Origin: Acetomicrobium hydrogeniformans ATCC BAA-1850
GTDB taxonomy: Bacteria > Synergistota > Synergistia > Synergistales > Acetomicrobiaceae
Reading direction: 5' to 3'
Length of the DNA: 64,000 nucleotides
Assembly (NCBI RefSeq): GCF_000160455.2
Contig: NZ_ACJX03000001.1
Span: forward strand, 372,001 to 436,000
The translations under genes and the position numbers were made by a program. Under the pieces are notes generated by a model. It worked only from the letters and a program-made list of their open reading frames with translations, was not told the origin of the DNA and ran no database searches. This document shows, one piece after another, positions 19,827 to 28,775 of the stretch. Every line of letters starts with the position of its first letter. The first letter of the stretch is position 1.

Positions 19827-19856
19827 TTGCCAAAAAGCATGCGTGCTTTTTGGCAA
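19827..19856 (+). terminator. Hairpin after glgB
   Basis: Perfect 13-bp stem TTGCCAAAAAGCA / TGCTTTTTGGCAA with a 4-base loop, 18 bases after the glgB stop. It probably ends the alpha-glucan operon, although the downstream T-run is poor. Confidence 0.7.
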
Positions 19857-20115
19857 CATTCCCTTAAGATTACCGCACAAATATGTTTTTGAAGGATAAA
19901 GTATATATGGACATATTGGTACGTATTTCGATCCACCTTACAGAGGACATGAAAATTCAGTCAAATGGGAGCAGAAAAACTTCTTTAGGGGCATCATCAC
20001 TCAGAATATGGATGCCCCCATCACCACTATCCCCTTGACAAGGTGAGATAACAAATACGCTAGAAATCATTGACTAAATATTTATAGAAACGACGCTATA
20101 GTAGTAATATTAGAT
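19857..20115. other. Convergent intergenic region between glgB and treT, with a second hairpin
   Basis: No gene seen. GGGGCATC (19988-19995) pairs with GATGCCCC (20011-20018), an 8-bp GC-rich stem that could end transcription of the minus-strand otsAB-treT operon, although no T-run is obvious. Confidence 0.45.
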
Positions 20116-21363
20116 TTAATGAATACATGAATTTAGTTCTAGTATATCACCACCATTATATAGCGATAAAAATAGGAGCAGATAATCCTTGATATGCCTG
20201 GTTATGAGAAAATTGTTTTTTATGTGTTCTTTACCGTTCTGGGCCAAACCCTTAGCATATTCCGGTTCATACAAAAGCTGTTTGAGATAATGAACTGTGC
20301 CATCAATGGAGTAAGTCAGTATTCCGGAGTGCTTGTGAGCTATCTGTAGAGGAATGCCTCCGACTGCCGAGGCTATTACCGGTTTTTCCTTCCATAAAGC
20401 TTCCGCAACCGTTAACCCAAATCCTTCTTTAAGTGATTTTTGCAAGATTACACTTGACGCTCTCTGTAGCGCGTTTATCTCAACGTCACTTTTCGGGGGA
20501 AGTAACAATACGAAAATGTCAGGATCATCGGCTGCTGCGTTTTTGACCTCTTCTAACACTTTAACTCCCTCAGGGTCGTCGGTGGCGCCTCCTCCGGCAA
20601 GCACCAATTGACAATCCAAGTGTCTTTTGACTCTTTTGTAAACCTCGATGACTCCTATCGGGTCCTTTAAGTAATCAAAACGAGAAATCTGGGTTACTAT
20701 GGGTCGAGATTTGTCTATCCCGAACTTTTCGAGAACCGAGTCAATTTCCTCCTGAGACAAATCTTTATTTTTGTCGCTTAATGGATCAATGGAAGGAGAG
20801 ATCAAAACCTGCGGTACGCGCAATTTCCTGGCGAAGGCGGGTGCAGAAAAGACTGCGCTGTCGTATTTTTCTATATATAATTTCAGAAAAGCCATTACTT
20901 CTTCCTTGGGCGTCGTAAAATCTACATGACATCTCCAAACCCATTTATTCCCCAGCGATTCCTTTAGTTCAACCAAAACGATGGGCTGTGGGTCATGTAT
21001 AAAAAAGATATCGCCCGTAAAATCCATCTCTTTGGCGTTTTTGCGATTGATTTCGAGAAAATACATAAATTCTTCCAGGGATATTTCGACGTCGACGCCA
21101 TGAAGGGCATTATGCATTTTTTTGGTGATGTTAAAAAAATTTTCGTCACCTTTTATCGTATCCCAACGGGCATCTACGCTCAGCTGCTCTAATAAGCTGA
21201 TCATTCGATTTAATATTTCGGCTACTCCACCACCAACCTTTGTCGAATTTATATTTCTTATCACCTTTCCCTCGAGCTTGCCAGCCAACAAATACAGCTC
21301 ATCTATGATATCCTGTCCCACTATCGAAGAGTATTCTTTAATGTTAGTTGTCAAAGTAATCAT
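20116..21363 (-). CDS. treT: Trehalose glycosyltransferring synthase (TreT), GT4 family
   Basis: 415 residues. The N-terminus (ITTLTTN-like start, then INSTKVGGGVAEILNRMISLL, DARWDTIKGDENFF, FFIHDPQPIVLVEL) is characteristic of TreT. The C-terminal GT-B half has QISRFDYLKDPIGVIEVYKRV, ILQKSLKEGFGLTVAEALWKEKPVIAS (the EX7E-type nucleotide-sugar motif) and AVGGIPLQI. TreT forms trehalose from NDP-glucose and glucose in one reversible step. Its first 20 bases overlap the end of the DUF5752 gene, with GAGGAG just before the ATG, so translation is probably coupled. Together with OtsAB and TreS this gives three possible trehalose routes. Direction in vivo is unknown; in some organisms TreT mainly breaks trehalose down. 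Confidence 0.9.
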   Translation of the reverse strand: MITLTTNIKEYSSIVGQDIIDELYLLAGKLEGKVIRNINSTKVGGGVAEILNRMISLLEQLSVDARWDTIKGDENFFNITKKMHNALHGVDVEISLEEFMYFLEINRKNAKEMDFTGDIFFIHDPQPIVLVELKESLGNKWVWRCHVDFTTPKEEVMAFLKLYIEKYDSAVFSAPAFARKLRVPQVLISPSIDPLSDKNKDLSQEEIDSVLEKFGIDKSRPIVTQISRFDYLKDPIGVIEVYKRVKRHLDCQLVLAGGGATDDPEGVKVLEEVKNAAADDPDIFVLLLPPKSDVEINALQRASSVILQKSLKEGFGLTVAEALWKEKPVIASAVGGIPLQIAHKHSGILTYSIDGTVHYLKQLLYEPEYAKGLAQNGKEHIKNNFLITRHIKDYLLLFLSLYNGGDILELNSCIH

Positions 21364-21994
21364 CTCTCCTCAATATTTTAATGATCTTTTTTCTTAAACC
21401 TTCCAATGTAAAGGCATAGGGATCCATCCGCGATATCCTGTCTGCCAATTCATGCTCGCCAATATTCCTCAACCATGCAGAAAAATCATTCTCTCGCTTT
21501 TGGTAACGCAATCTTGGCTCAAAAATATGAAAACATATGGATGTGATTGGAATTTTCTCCATTGCCTCCGCAAACTCCGCCAAGGTATTTGCTGCAAAGT
21601 CCGTCTGAAAGACAAAAGTTTTGCAATCCATGAAGTGAAATTCATGCCCCTCTATGCAGCCGCTGATGTGCTTTCCGCTCAATATATGATCTTCTAATTT
21701 CTTTATATATCTTGTTCTCAGCTCTTCGATGGATTTTATATTAACTATATCCACACTGGTAATGCTTTCCCCTAACTCTCTCAGTCCCAAGATATTTGTT
21801 ATCCAGTAGGCAAAATCGTTGGGCGGCTCGGGAGAAACGCGATAATGCTGCTGTAAGAAGCGGTGTGTATGGTAGTACATCGAAGATTCCGGTATTTTCC
21901 TGAGACCATCAAGAAGTTGAATTGGATCTTTCGCTTTCATTCCCAGCAATCTAGTCTGGTGGGTCTCCGAAAAAAAACGAAACTCATTGCTCAT
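21344..21994 (-). CDS. DUF5752 family protein
   Basis: 216 residues. The ATG at 21994 shares its A with the TGA stop of otsAB (TGATG overlap). A TTG one codon earlier is a less likely start. The protein appears to contain two similar halves. Each has a YYHTHRFLQQH / ICFHIFEPRLRYQKREN-type segment followed by DFAYWITNILGLRELGESI / DFSAWLRNIGEHELADRIS, so it looks like an internal duplication. Soluble, no signal peptide. DUF5752 has no assigned function. Being tightly held between a trehalose-phosphate synthase/phosphatase and TreT, it may regulate or assemble those enzymes (inference). Confidence 0.8.
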   Translation of the reverse strand: MSNEFRFFSETHQTRLLGMKAKDPIQLLDGLRKIPESSMYYHTHRFLQQHYRVSPEPPNDFAYWITNILGLRELGESITSVDIVNIKSIEELRTRYIKKLEDHILSGKHISGCIEGHEFHFMDCKTFVFQTDFAANTLAEFAEAMEKIPITSICFHIFEPRLRYQKRENDFSAWLRNIGEHELADRISRMDPYAFTLEGLRKKIIKILRRDDYFDN

Positions 21995-24228
21995 CAAACT
22001 TCACCTCTCGCTCTATTCTTCAGCATATCGAGCAAATTCCTCACATCTTTGTAGCTCATCACATTGGAACGTGCATTTGAATGGGTCATCCCGACCTTGA
22101 CCGTCCATGCCTGAGTGGACAGGCTCCTGAAGAAATCTTCATCTGTTCTGTCATCCCCTATGGCAAGAACAAAGTCGTAATTTTTCTTGGAAAGAAAATA
22201 AAGTGCTGCTTTGCCCTTGTCAATACCCGCATTTCTTACTTCTATAACCTTGCGACCCTGTATAATCTGCGCATCCGTATTGGCCGTATATTGTAAAAGC
22301 AGGTCCGTTAATTCCCTTGCTGCATCGGCTGCTTGTTCCGGATCGGCCTTGCGGAAATGCCAGCTGACAGAATACTCTTTTTCTTCCAGAAAAGATCCCG
22401 GCACCTTATCGACATAATGCTTCAAAAGTGAAAGCACGTCTTTCTTCCATTCGCTGCTCGCGTGTCTCAATAACTCCCAATCCTTGCCCTTCTCTTTAAT
22501 CCAAACGCCGTGTTCGGCCACGAAGTTTATATCGAGATCCCCGAGCCATTGCTGGAGGATACTTCTTTCCCTGCCGCTGATTATCACGATATCTACTTTA
22601 TTTATTTTTGAAAGTTCGCGTAAAAGATCCAAAAGCTCCCTCGGCGGGATAGCTTTCTTGGGATCCCCGGAAAAGGGAACCAAGGTGCCATCGTAATCGA
22701 GGAAGAAGATGCAATGGTTGGCCTTTTCAAACTCGTCTAACATCTTGGCTGTAGCCCTTTTGTCGAGAATTTTGGTTTGGAATCTTCTCTGCTCGTCCTT
22801 GATATAATCCAATTCTTGAATAAACTCCGAGGCCCATTTCACCACATGATAGTTTTTCAACCTCTGTTGCATTCTTTCCAGCCTGTTTTGCTGCTCTTCA
22901 ACGGGCATTTCCAAGGCCTCTTTAATCGAAGCAGCGATCTCTTCTCTGTCATTTGGATTTATCAAGATGGCCTCTCCCAACTCTTTGGAAGCACCTGCGA
23001 GCTCGCTTAAAATCAACACTCCGGTCATGTCCTTTCTAGATGCAACGTACTCCTTTGACACCAAATTCATACCGTCTCTTAGAGGTGTAATTAAAGCTAC
23101 ATCGCTAACTGAATAAAGGGCAACCAGCTGATGAAAGGGAACATGGCCGTATTTATAGTTAATTGGCACCCAGTTCAGCGTACTGTAAGCGCCGTTGATA
23201 TTTCCAACCATCTGATCTATCTTTGTCTTAATCGCTTGATACCTATCAACGCCAATCCTCGATGGCACAACAACTAAAAGCAGAGTAACCTTCCCATGCC
23301 ATTGAGGGTTGTTGGCAAGAAAGAGCTTATAACCCTCAAGTCTATTTAAAAGCCCCTTTGAGTAATCCAGCCTATCGACGGAAACTATGGTCTTTAAACC
23401 GGAAAGAATATTTTGAAGTTTTTCCCTCTCTATTTGCGTCTCCCTTGAGTTAACGGCATTGTTGAACCTATAGAAATCGATGCCCATTGGGAATGTATCG
23501 GCTTTGACCAGTCGGTGATCGATAAACATTTTACCCATGTTGTTCTCGTATCCTAAGAGGCGAAGGGTAGACCTCAAGAAATACTGTGTGTAATCATGGG
23601 TATGAAAACCTATCACATCTGCACCAAGTAACCCCTGTAAAATTTCTTTTGCCCAATTTTTGGGCAAAAGGCGGAACAACTCATAGGAAGGAAAGGGGAT
23701 GTGCAAGAAAAACCCTATCGAAACCTCCGACATTCGCTGTCTAATAAGGCGGGGTAACAGCATCAGATGATAATCATGTATCCATAAGATATCGTCGGGC
23801 CTCAAAATTTCCATGATGGTTTCGCAAAAATGTTCGTTGACTTCTTTGTAAGACTCCCAACTTTCCTTTTCATAAACAACATATGTCGGAAAATAATGAA
23901 ATAGCGGCCAAATCGTCTTATTGCAGAAACCGTGATAAAAGGCGTCCATCGTTTCCTCTTCCATGAACACCGGATAGGCATTAAATTGTGATTCCGCTAT
24001 TTGTTTTATGTGTTCTTTATGTTCATCGCTAATTGAAGCCCCTGGCCATCCAAGCCACACATATTCGTTCCCTTCGGTAAATGAAGAGTGTTGCAACGAA
24101 TCCAAATAGGCGCTCAGGCCTGTTACCAAGCCGCCTGCGCTCGCTTTTAACTTCAAATCCCCTTTATCGTCTTCTTCTACAGTAAAAGGAAGTCGATTGG
24201 AGGCGATTATCAGCCTCTTATGGTTCAT
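21994..24228 (-). CDS. Bifunctional trehalose-6-phosphate synthase / trehalose-6-phosphate phosphatase
   Basis: 744 residues. Residues ~1-475 are a GT20 synthase: LIIASNRLPFTVE, SAGGLVTGLSAYLDSL, ILWIHDYHLMLLPRLIRQR, GFFLHIPFPSYELFRLLP and TPLRDGMNLVSKEYVASR. Residues ~490-740 are a HAD-family phosphatase with FFLDYDGTLVPFSG (nucleophile Asp), VIISGRERSIL and AIGDDRTDEDFFRSL. The protein makes trehalose from UDP-glucose (or another NDP-glucose) and glucose-6-phosphate through trehalose-6-phosphate, with both steps in one chain (OtsA-OtsB order). The start is supported by GAGGTGA 7 bases upstream of ATG 24228. It is the first gene of an operon with DUF5752 and treT. Both catalytic halves look intact. 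Confidence 0.93.
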   Translation of the reverse strand: MNHKRLIIASNRLPFTVEEDDKGDLKLKASAGGLVTGLSAYLDSLQHSSFTEGNEYVWLGWPGASISDEHKEHIKQIAESQFNAYPVFMEEETMDAFYHGFCNKTIWPLFHYFPTYVVYEKESWESYKEVNEHFCETIMEILRPDDILWIHDYHLMLLPRLIRQRMSEVSIGFFLHIPFPSYELFRLLPKNWAKEILQGLLGADVIGFHTHDYTQYFLRSTLRLLGYENNMGKMFIDHRLVKADTFPMGIDFYRFNNAVNSRETQIEREKLQNILSGLKTIVSVDRLDYSKGLLNRLEGYKLFLANNPQWHGKVTLLLVVVPSRIGVDRYQAIKTKIDQMVGNINGAYSTLNWVPINYKYGHVPFHQLVALYSVSDVALITPLRDGMNLVSKEYVASRKDMTGVLILSELAGASKELGEAILINPNDREEIAASIKEALEMPVEEQQNRLERMQQRLKNYHVVKWASEFIQELDYIKDEQRRFQTKILDKRATAKMLDEFEKANHCIFFLDYDGTLVPFSGDPKKAIPPRELLDLLRELSKINKVDIVIISGRERSILQQWLGDLDINFVAEHGVWIKEKGKDWELLRHASSEWKKDVLSLLKHYVDKVPGSFLEEKEYSVSWHFRKADPEQAADAARELTDLLLQYTANTDAQIIQGRKVIEVRNAGIDKGKAALYFLSKKNYDFVLAIGDDRTDEDFFRSLSTQAWTVKVGMTHSNARSNVMSYKDVRNLLDMLKNRARGEV

Positions 24229-24576
24229 TAGAATTCACCTCTCTTGTCTGGAGTTGCTGATGTAATTGACGAAAAAAGTTGTGGCAAACATATTTGGAAG
24301 TTTGATTAAGCGAAACCTTATTTCACATTTTCACGAAAGTGATTAGGAAAGAATATCTGCTTAAAAGGATCTAATAACGCATGCAATAAATGTCAATGTT
24401 TTGATATCTAATTAGTTTTTCGATTCTGTTAATATGAACAATCTAGAGTTATAATAATACATCAAATGACAGGTAATTGTCGATAATAGTTAAAGAAAAT
24501 TCTAGCAAGTACAACATTGTCATGGTTATGGGGCTATGATTGTTAGGTGTAAAACCCTTAAGGAGCCAAGTTAAAC
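24229..24576. other. Divergent intergenic region between otsAB and the radical SAM gene
   Basis: 348 AT-rich bases without a gene. A TATAAT at 24450-24455 could be the -10 of the plus-strand radical SAM operon, but I see no good -35. AAGGAG at 24560-24565 serves the ATG at 24577. Confidence 0.5.
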
Positions 24577-25749
24577 ATGGGTATTATGAAGAAATTATCA
24601 ATCCTTGCTCAAGCAGCCAAATACGACAGGGTCTGTGGCAAAGATAGGAAAGGAGCAATAAAAGCAGGGACGAGCAACGACATCAATAATTTCATCTTTT
24701 ATAGCCCCTGCAACGGTGGAGGCTATGTTCCGCTTTTAAAGGTCCTTTTCACTAATATTTGCATTAATGACTGCAAGTACTGCTACAACAGACGCTCAAA
24801 TGATATCGAAAGAGCGATCTTCAAGCCCGCGGAATTGGCCAAATTAACCTATGAACTATATAGGAAGGGCCAAATAAAAGGCCTTTTTTTGAGTTCAGGA
24901 ATCTACAAAAATCCCGATTACACAATGGAACTCATGATCAGTACGGCAAAAATCTTGAGGCGTATATTTGGCTTTGACGGCTATATACACTTAAAGATCA
25001 TACCAGGAACTTCACCAGACCTTATTAAAGTGGCAATGTCATTGGCTACACGGGTTAGTTGCAATATTGAACTTCCGACAGAAGAAAGTTTAAAGCTCTT
25101 AGCCCCTGACAAAACTTCAAGTGATATTATCAGAGCACTTAAATCGGTTAGGTATAACTCTTTAGAACATGATATTAATATATCCACAACAACCCAGCTG
25201 ATCATCGGGGCAACCCCGGAATCCGATGCAACAATCATAAAATTGGCCAATGCATTATATTCTGACAATTTGGCAAAGAGAGTATATTATTCGGCATACA
25301 TTCCGGTAAATCCTGGGGTTTTACCCGACGTAACCAATCCTCCTCTATTGAGAGAACACAGGCTATATCAGGCCGACTGGCTAATTAGATTTTACGGTTT
25401 CAAAGTAGAAGATATTTTTCAGGGAACGGAAAACCTCTCGAACGAAATGGATCCAAAAATGTTATGGGCTTTGAGAAACATGCATTTATTCCCGGTAGAT
25501 ATAAAAAGGGCTCCATATGAAAGCCTCATACTTGTTCCCGGCATAGGCCCAAAAACTGCAAAAAAGATCATAAAAGCCAGGCGCGAAGGTTACCTTGATG
25601 AACAGGGATTAAAGGTACTTGGCACGTCCCTTAAACGAGCCAGAAACTTCATAACGATCGGCGGAAAACCGCTCCCGAAGGAGACTCTTTTACAAAAACG
25701 TCATAAAAAGGCTCCATCTCCTTCTTCAAAACAGCTTGCCTTGTTTTAG
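24577..25749 (+). CDS. Putative DNA modification/repair radical SAM protein with C-terminal HhH motif
   Basis: 390 residues. The radical SAM cluster motif is CINDCKYC (CxxxCxxC, ~residues 64-71). The surrounding LKVLFTNICINDCKYCYNR and GLFLSSGIYKNPDYTMELM match a family usually annotated as putative DNA modification/repair radical SAM protein. Near the C-terminus SLILVPGIGPKTAKKIIKARREG is a helix-hairpin-helix, suggesting DNA contact. In many genomes the partner gene is a UDG-like protein; none is adjacent here. The next genes, 33 bases on, are a THEP1 NTPase and an MBL hydrolase on the same strand. The start has AAGGAG 11 bases upstream. Reaction unknown. Confidence 0.85.
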   Translation: MGIMKKLSILAQAAKYDRVCGKDRKGAIKAGTSNDINNFIFYSPCNGGGYVPLLKVLFTNICINDCKYCYNRRSNDIERAIFKPAELAKLTYELYRKGQIKGLFLSSGIYKNPDYTMELMISTAKILRRIFGFDGYIHLKIIPGTSPDLIKVAMSLATRVSCNIELPTEESLKLLAPDKTSSDIIRALKSVRYNSLEHDINISTTTQLIIGATPESDATIIKLANALYSDNLAKRVYYSAYIPVNPGVLPDVTNPPLLREHRLYQADWLIRFYGFKVEDIFQGTENLSNEMDPKMLWALRNMHLFPVDIKRAPYESLILVPGIGPKTAKKIIKARREGYLDEQGLKVLGTSLKRARNFITIGGKPLPKETLLQKRHKKAPSPSSKQLALF

Positions 25750-25782
25750 GCAAAATATTAAGGAGGAAAAAGAATAACCACA

Positions 25783-26328
25783 ATGCCCGCGAAGAACATA
25801 CTCATCACCGGTCGCCCCGGGGTGGGAAAAACCACTCTGATATTTAGGCTTATCAAGCAAATCAATTTGCCCTGCGTGGGCTTTTACACGGCAGAAATAA
25901 GGGAAAGCGGAAGGCGAACTGGTTTTGAAGCAATAGCCCTGCACGGTCCGAAACTTATTATGTCCCACGTTGACATTAAAAGCCCCTATAGAGTAAGCAA
26001 ATACAGCGTAGACGTAGCGAACTTCGAACAATTCTTAAAAGAAATCCCTTTCTTCGACCCCAAATATGCTTTTATCGTAATAGACGAGATAGGAAAGATG
26101 GAATGTTTCTCGCCCCTCTTTAAGAAATTGATCTTAAACCTCCTGGATCGCAATACACCTTTGATTGCCACGATCGCCTTAAGGGGAGACGCCTTCATCG
26201 AATCCATAAAGACAAGGCATGACGTTCGAGTTTACACCGTTACGTATGACAATAGAGATAAACTTGCCATGGAATTATATCCAGTTCTCAAAGAACTTGC
26301 GAAAGGCCGCAATAAAGAGGCAAATTAA
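25783..26328 (+). CDS. THEP1-type nucleoside-triphosphatase
   Basis: 181 residues. Walker A GRPGVGKTTL (~8-17), a THEP1-type GFYTAEIRESGRRTGFEAIAL segment, and Walker B with the family signature FIVIDEIGKMECFSPLFKKL. Members hydrolyse NTPs and dNTPs with low specificity; the cellular job is uncertain. AAGGAGG about 17 bases before the ATG, with a second weak purine tract, leaves the start slightly uncertain, but the Walker A distance from the N-terminus is right. It follows the radical SAM gene by 33 bases and probably shares its transcript. Confidence 0.88.
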   Translation: MPAKNILITGRPGVGKTTLIFRLIKQINLPCVGFYTAEIRESGRRTGFEAIALHGPKLIMSHVDIKSPYRVSKYSVDVANFEQFLKEIPFFDPKYAFIVIDEIGKMECFSPLFKKLILNLLDRNTPLIATIALRGDAFIESIKTRHDVRVYTVTYDNRDKLAMELYPVLKELAKGRNKEAN

Positions 26329-26492
26329 CTTCTTTGACATCTTCCAAACTTTTACGGAAAGGCTGTGCTTTGAGACTACGTAAAGCATTTAATTCTATCT
26401 TAATTTATTTTGACCATTCCGCTTTATTTGAGACTAAAATAGATATCACGATAACACAAAAGAAGATAACGAAACAAGCGGGGGTGAATTAT

Positions 26493-27371
26493 ATGAAGGG
26501 CGTGAACTTGCTCAAGATAACCGTTTTGATGGATGATGCCGTTCCGGGAAATACCGACCTCGTTGCCCAACATGGCGCTTCGTTCTTCTTGGAGATAAAG
26601 GCTGAGAAAGAAAAAACGTGCGTGCTCGTGGACGTAGGCCAGTCTTCAAAAGCGCTTTTTCATAACATGAGCAGGTTAAACATTGACCCCGAAAGCATCG
26701 ACATTTTGGTTTTAACACATTGCCACTACGATCACACCGGGGCAGTCGTCGATCTGCTTCGAGCTTCGAAGAAAAAAGACCTGCCCATCATCGCGCACCC
26801 TACCCTCTTTCGGCCTCACTTCGCTTGTAAACCCGTCATCAGCTACATTGGAGTCCCGCAAGGAAATGGGCCTCTGGAAATCGAAGCAGCGGGAGGAAGG
26901 CTGCTGCTATCGAAAGATCCTGTCCAGGTGCGCGAGGGTGTTATCGTTTTAGGCGAAATCCCCAGAAAAACGGATTTCGAAGAACCCAGCATTAAAGCGA
27001 TTACCATAGAAGAAGGCCATGTAAAGAAAGATATGCTTTTCGATGACACCGCTCTTGCTGTAAACGTGGAAGGACATGGTATCGTCATCGTGACGGGCTG
27101 TTCCCATTCCGGCATAGTAAACATCACCCTCCATGCCAAGGACATATTCTCAGGCATCCCGATTGAAGGCATATTAGGAGGTTTTCACTTAAAGGACGCA
27201 GATCCTGAACACATCGAAAAAACCGTATCGCAGCTAGCTTCCTTAAAACCCCGCTGGATAGCGGCAGGACATTGCACGGGGTTTGATGCAATGGTGGCTT
27301 TCAAAAACTATTTCGGCGACGATTTCACCCCCCTTCACGCAGGCAAAACAGTCACCATCCCAAAATCGTAA
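26493..27371 (+). CDS. MBL-fold metallo-hydrolase, COG1237-like (dihydropterin/RFA-P synthase-like)
   Basis: 292 residues from ATG 26493 (GGGGGTGA 6 bases upstream). The frame is open 53 codons further, but that part is low-complexity, non-conserved and lacks a ribosome binding site. Metal-binding motifs: LTHCHYDHTGAV, GHGIVIVTGCSHSGIVN and a late His in AAGHCTGF. This is the pattern of the subgroup related to the archaeal methanopterin enzyme (beta-ribofuranosylaminobenzene 5'-phosphate chemistry), but in bacteria the substrate is not known. Ends at a strong terminator and is probably the last gene of the radical SAM-THEP1 run. Confidence 0.85.
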   Translation: MKGVNLLKITVLMDDAVPGNTDLVAQHGASFFLEIKAEKEKTCVLVDVGQSSKALFHNMSRLNIDPESIDILVLTHCHYDHTGAVVDLLRASKKKDLPIIAHPTLFRPHFACKPVISYIGVPQGNGPLEIEAAGGRLLLSKDPVQVREGVIVLGEIPRKTDFEEPSIKAITIEEGHVKKDMLFDDTALAVNVEGHGIVIVTGCSHSGIVNITLHAKDIFSGIPIEGILGGFHLKDADPEHIEKTVSQLASLKPRWIAAGHCTGFDAMVAFKNYFGDDFTPLHAGKTVTIPKS

Positions 27372-27465
27372 AATATGCCAAGTTACTCGCGGCAAAAGCC
27401 TTTTTGGAACTTATGACATGTCAGCTATGCCCAGCAACGCAACCCTTTGAGTATTTTTGTAATCT

Positions 27466-27500
27466 AATAAAAAGAGGGGAAATGTTCCCCTCTTTTTATT
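27466..27500. terminator. Bidirectional terminator hairpin
   Basis: Arms 27466-27481 and 27485-27500 pair perfectly (AATAAAAAGAGGGGAA) with a 3-base loop. The stem begins with an A-run and ends with a T-run, so it can work on both strands for the convergent MBL and DUF3798 genes. Confidence 0.85.
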
Positions 27501-27539
27501 ATTACACTTATTGGATTAATTTATCTATTAGATAATTTT

Positions 27540-28733
27540 CTATTTTATTGAAAGATATTTTTGCGGGACCTCAAGTTCGGTCATGCCAAGATATCCTTTT
27601 CCAAAGACATACGTGTCCTGATAAACCATGATGTAATTGGATTTCTCAACTCCCGTACTCATATCAACATAAGGGCTCCCATTCACCTTGATGCCTGGTG
27701 TAATGCCTTTACAGGCATCAATGAAATCATCTATGGTTAATTCTGCCTTTCCTTCTACCACCCTTTTAGCAAGCTCGCCTAAACCAGCTGTAACCACATA
27801 GGGGTGGGAGTAAACCCATGTGCCTAGCCGTCCGCTGGCTCCTTTTTCTATTATCACTGCTTCAATCTTTTTAACTATTGCCGGGAAATCTCCTTTCTCC
27901 GCCGTCAAATCCAGGCCTAGTGCACCGGGATACCCCATAAGCGGAGACGCGTAATCGGGCTCAACGAAATAACCGCCATAATTTACAATCTGCCTTATTA
28001 ACGGCTCGGTCTGGGCATCGTTAGTGCAGAAGAAAGCTGTTTCCTTCCCGTATTTTTCCAGCCATGCAGGAACTTTCTCAAGTATAAACTGTTGCGCACC
28101 GGCTACTCCAACATCGCTAACAGGGTCCGGAGCTGTCTCGAAATGAAAATTAACTCCAATATCCTTGCACACGACCTCCATTATGTTTCGTCTTCTCGAC
28201 AGAAGTTCATAGCTCATGTGCCTGGGGAAGGAAATATGGACAAAATTTTTGGCACCCATTTTTTGTGCTGCCACGGGAAGTAGATAGCCCCTATATATGT
28301 CATTTGGGTTTACGGTCAAATCGGCTACCGACGATATAACGCCCGGGTCTTCCTGGGAATTGCCAGCTAAACATATGATATCCGGCCTTCTTTCTTTAAC
28401 TCTCCTAAAGGCCTCTGTGGTTCCGGGCACAGCAGTACTGGCAATAATTGCTTTCATCATTGGATCGTCCGCCATTCCAACGATTTGGCTTATAGTAGTT
28501 TCCATCTCCTGCATGAAGTTGTCCGGGTATGTGACATGCTTAATCATGCCTCCCTGGGCTTCATTGCCATATATCTCCATCATCTTTTCGGCACCGCGAA
28601 GCTCATCTTCTTGTTGAGAAACTGTCCCAGTCATAATTCCAATATGAAAGGGTGCTTCTGCAAAAGCGAAACCACTACTCATCAAAAAAACAACAGTAGC
28701 TAGCATTACCATAAAACGCACTGCCGACTTCAT
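27540..28733 (-). CDS. DUF3798 family periplasmic solute-binding-like protein
   Basis: 397 residues with a clear signal peptide (MKSAVRFMVMLATVVFLMSS..AFA|EAPF). The mature part starts FHIGIMTGTVSQQEDELRGAEKMM and has the two-lobed layout of a type I periplasmic binding protein (AVPGTTEAFRRVKERRPDIICLAG, FCTNDAQTEPLIRQIVNYGG). It matches DUF3798, a family common in Synergistota. No transporter permease or ATPase is next to it. It lies just downstream of an M24 peptidase gene on the same strand (42 bases), so the two may be co-transcribed. Ligand unknown. Confidence 0.82.
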   Translation of the reverse strand: MKSAVRFMVMLATVVFLMSSGFAFAEAPFHIGIMTGTVSQQEDELRGAEKMMEIYGNEAQGGMIKHVTYPDNFMQEMETTISQIVGMADDPMMKAIIASTAVPGTTEAFRRVKERRPDIICLAGNSQEDPGVISSVADLTVNPNDIYRGYLLPVAAQKMGAKNFVHISFPRHMSYELLSRRRNIMEVVCKDIGVNFHFETAPDPVSDVGVAGAQQFILEKVPAWLEKYGKETAFFCTNDAQTEPLIRQIVNYGGYFVEPDYASPLMGYPGALGLDLTAEKGDFPAIVKKIEAVIIEKGASGRLGTWVYSHPYVVTAGLGELAKRVVEGKAELTIDDFIDACKGITPGIKVNGSPYVDMSTGVEKSNYIMVYQDTYVFGKGYLGMTELEVPQKYLSIK

Positions 28734-28775
28734 AAATATCTCTCCCCATTATTTATTTGCGCGTTTATTATAATA

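Noticed and set aside
26334-26492. 53-codon N-terminal extension of the MBL hydrolase
   Set aside because: The codons give a low-complexity, non-homologous stretch, and GGGGGTGA precedes ATG 26493.
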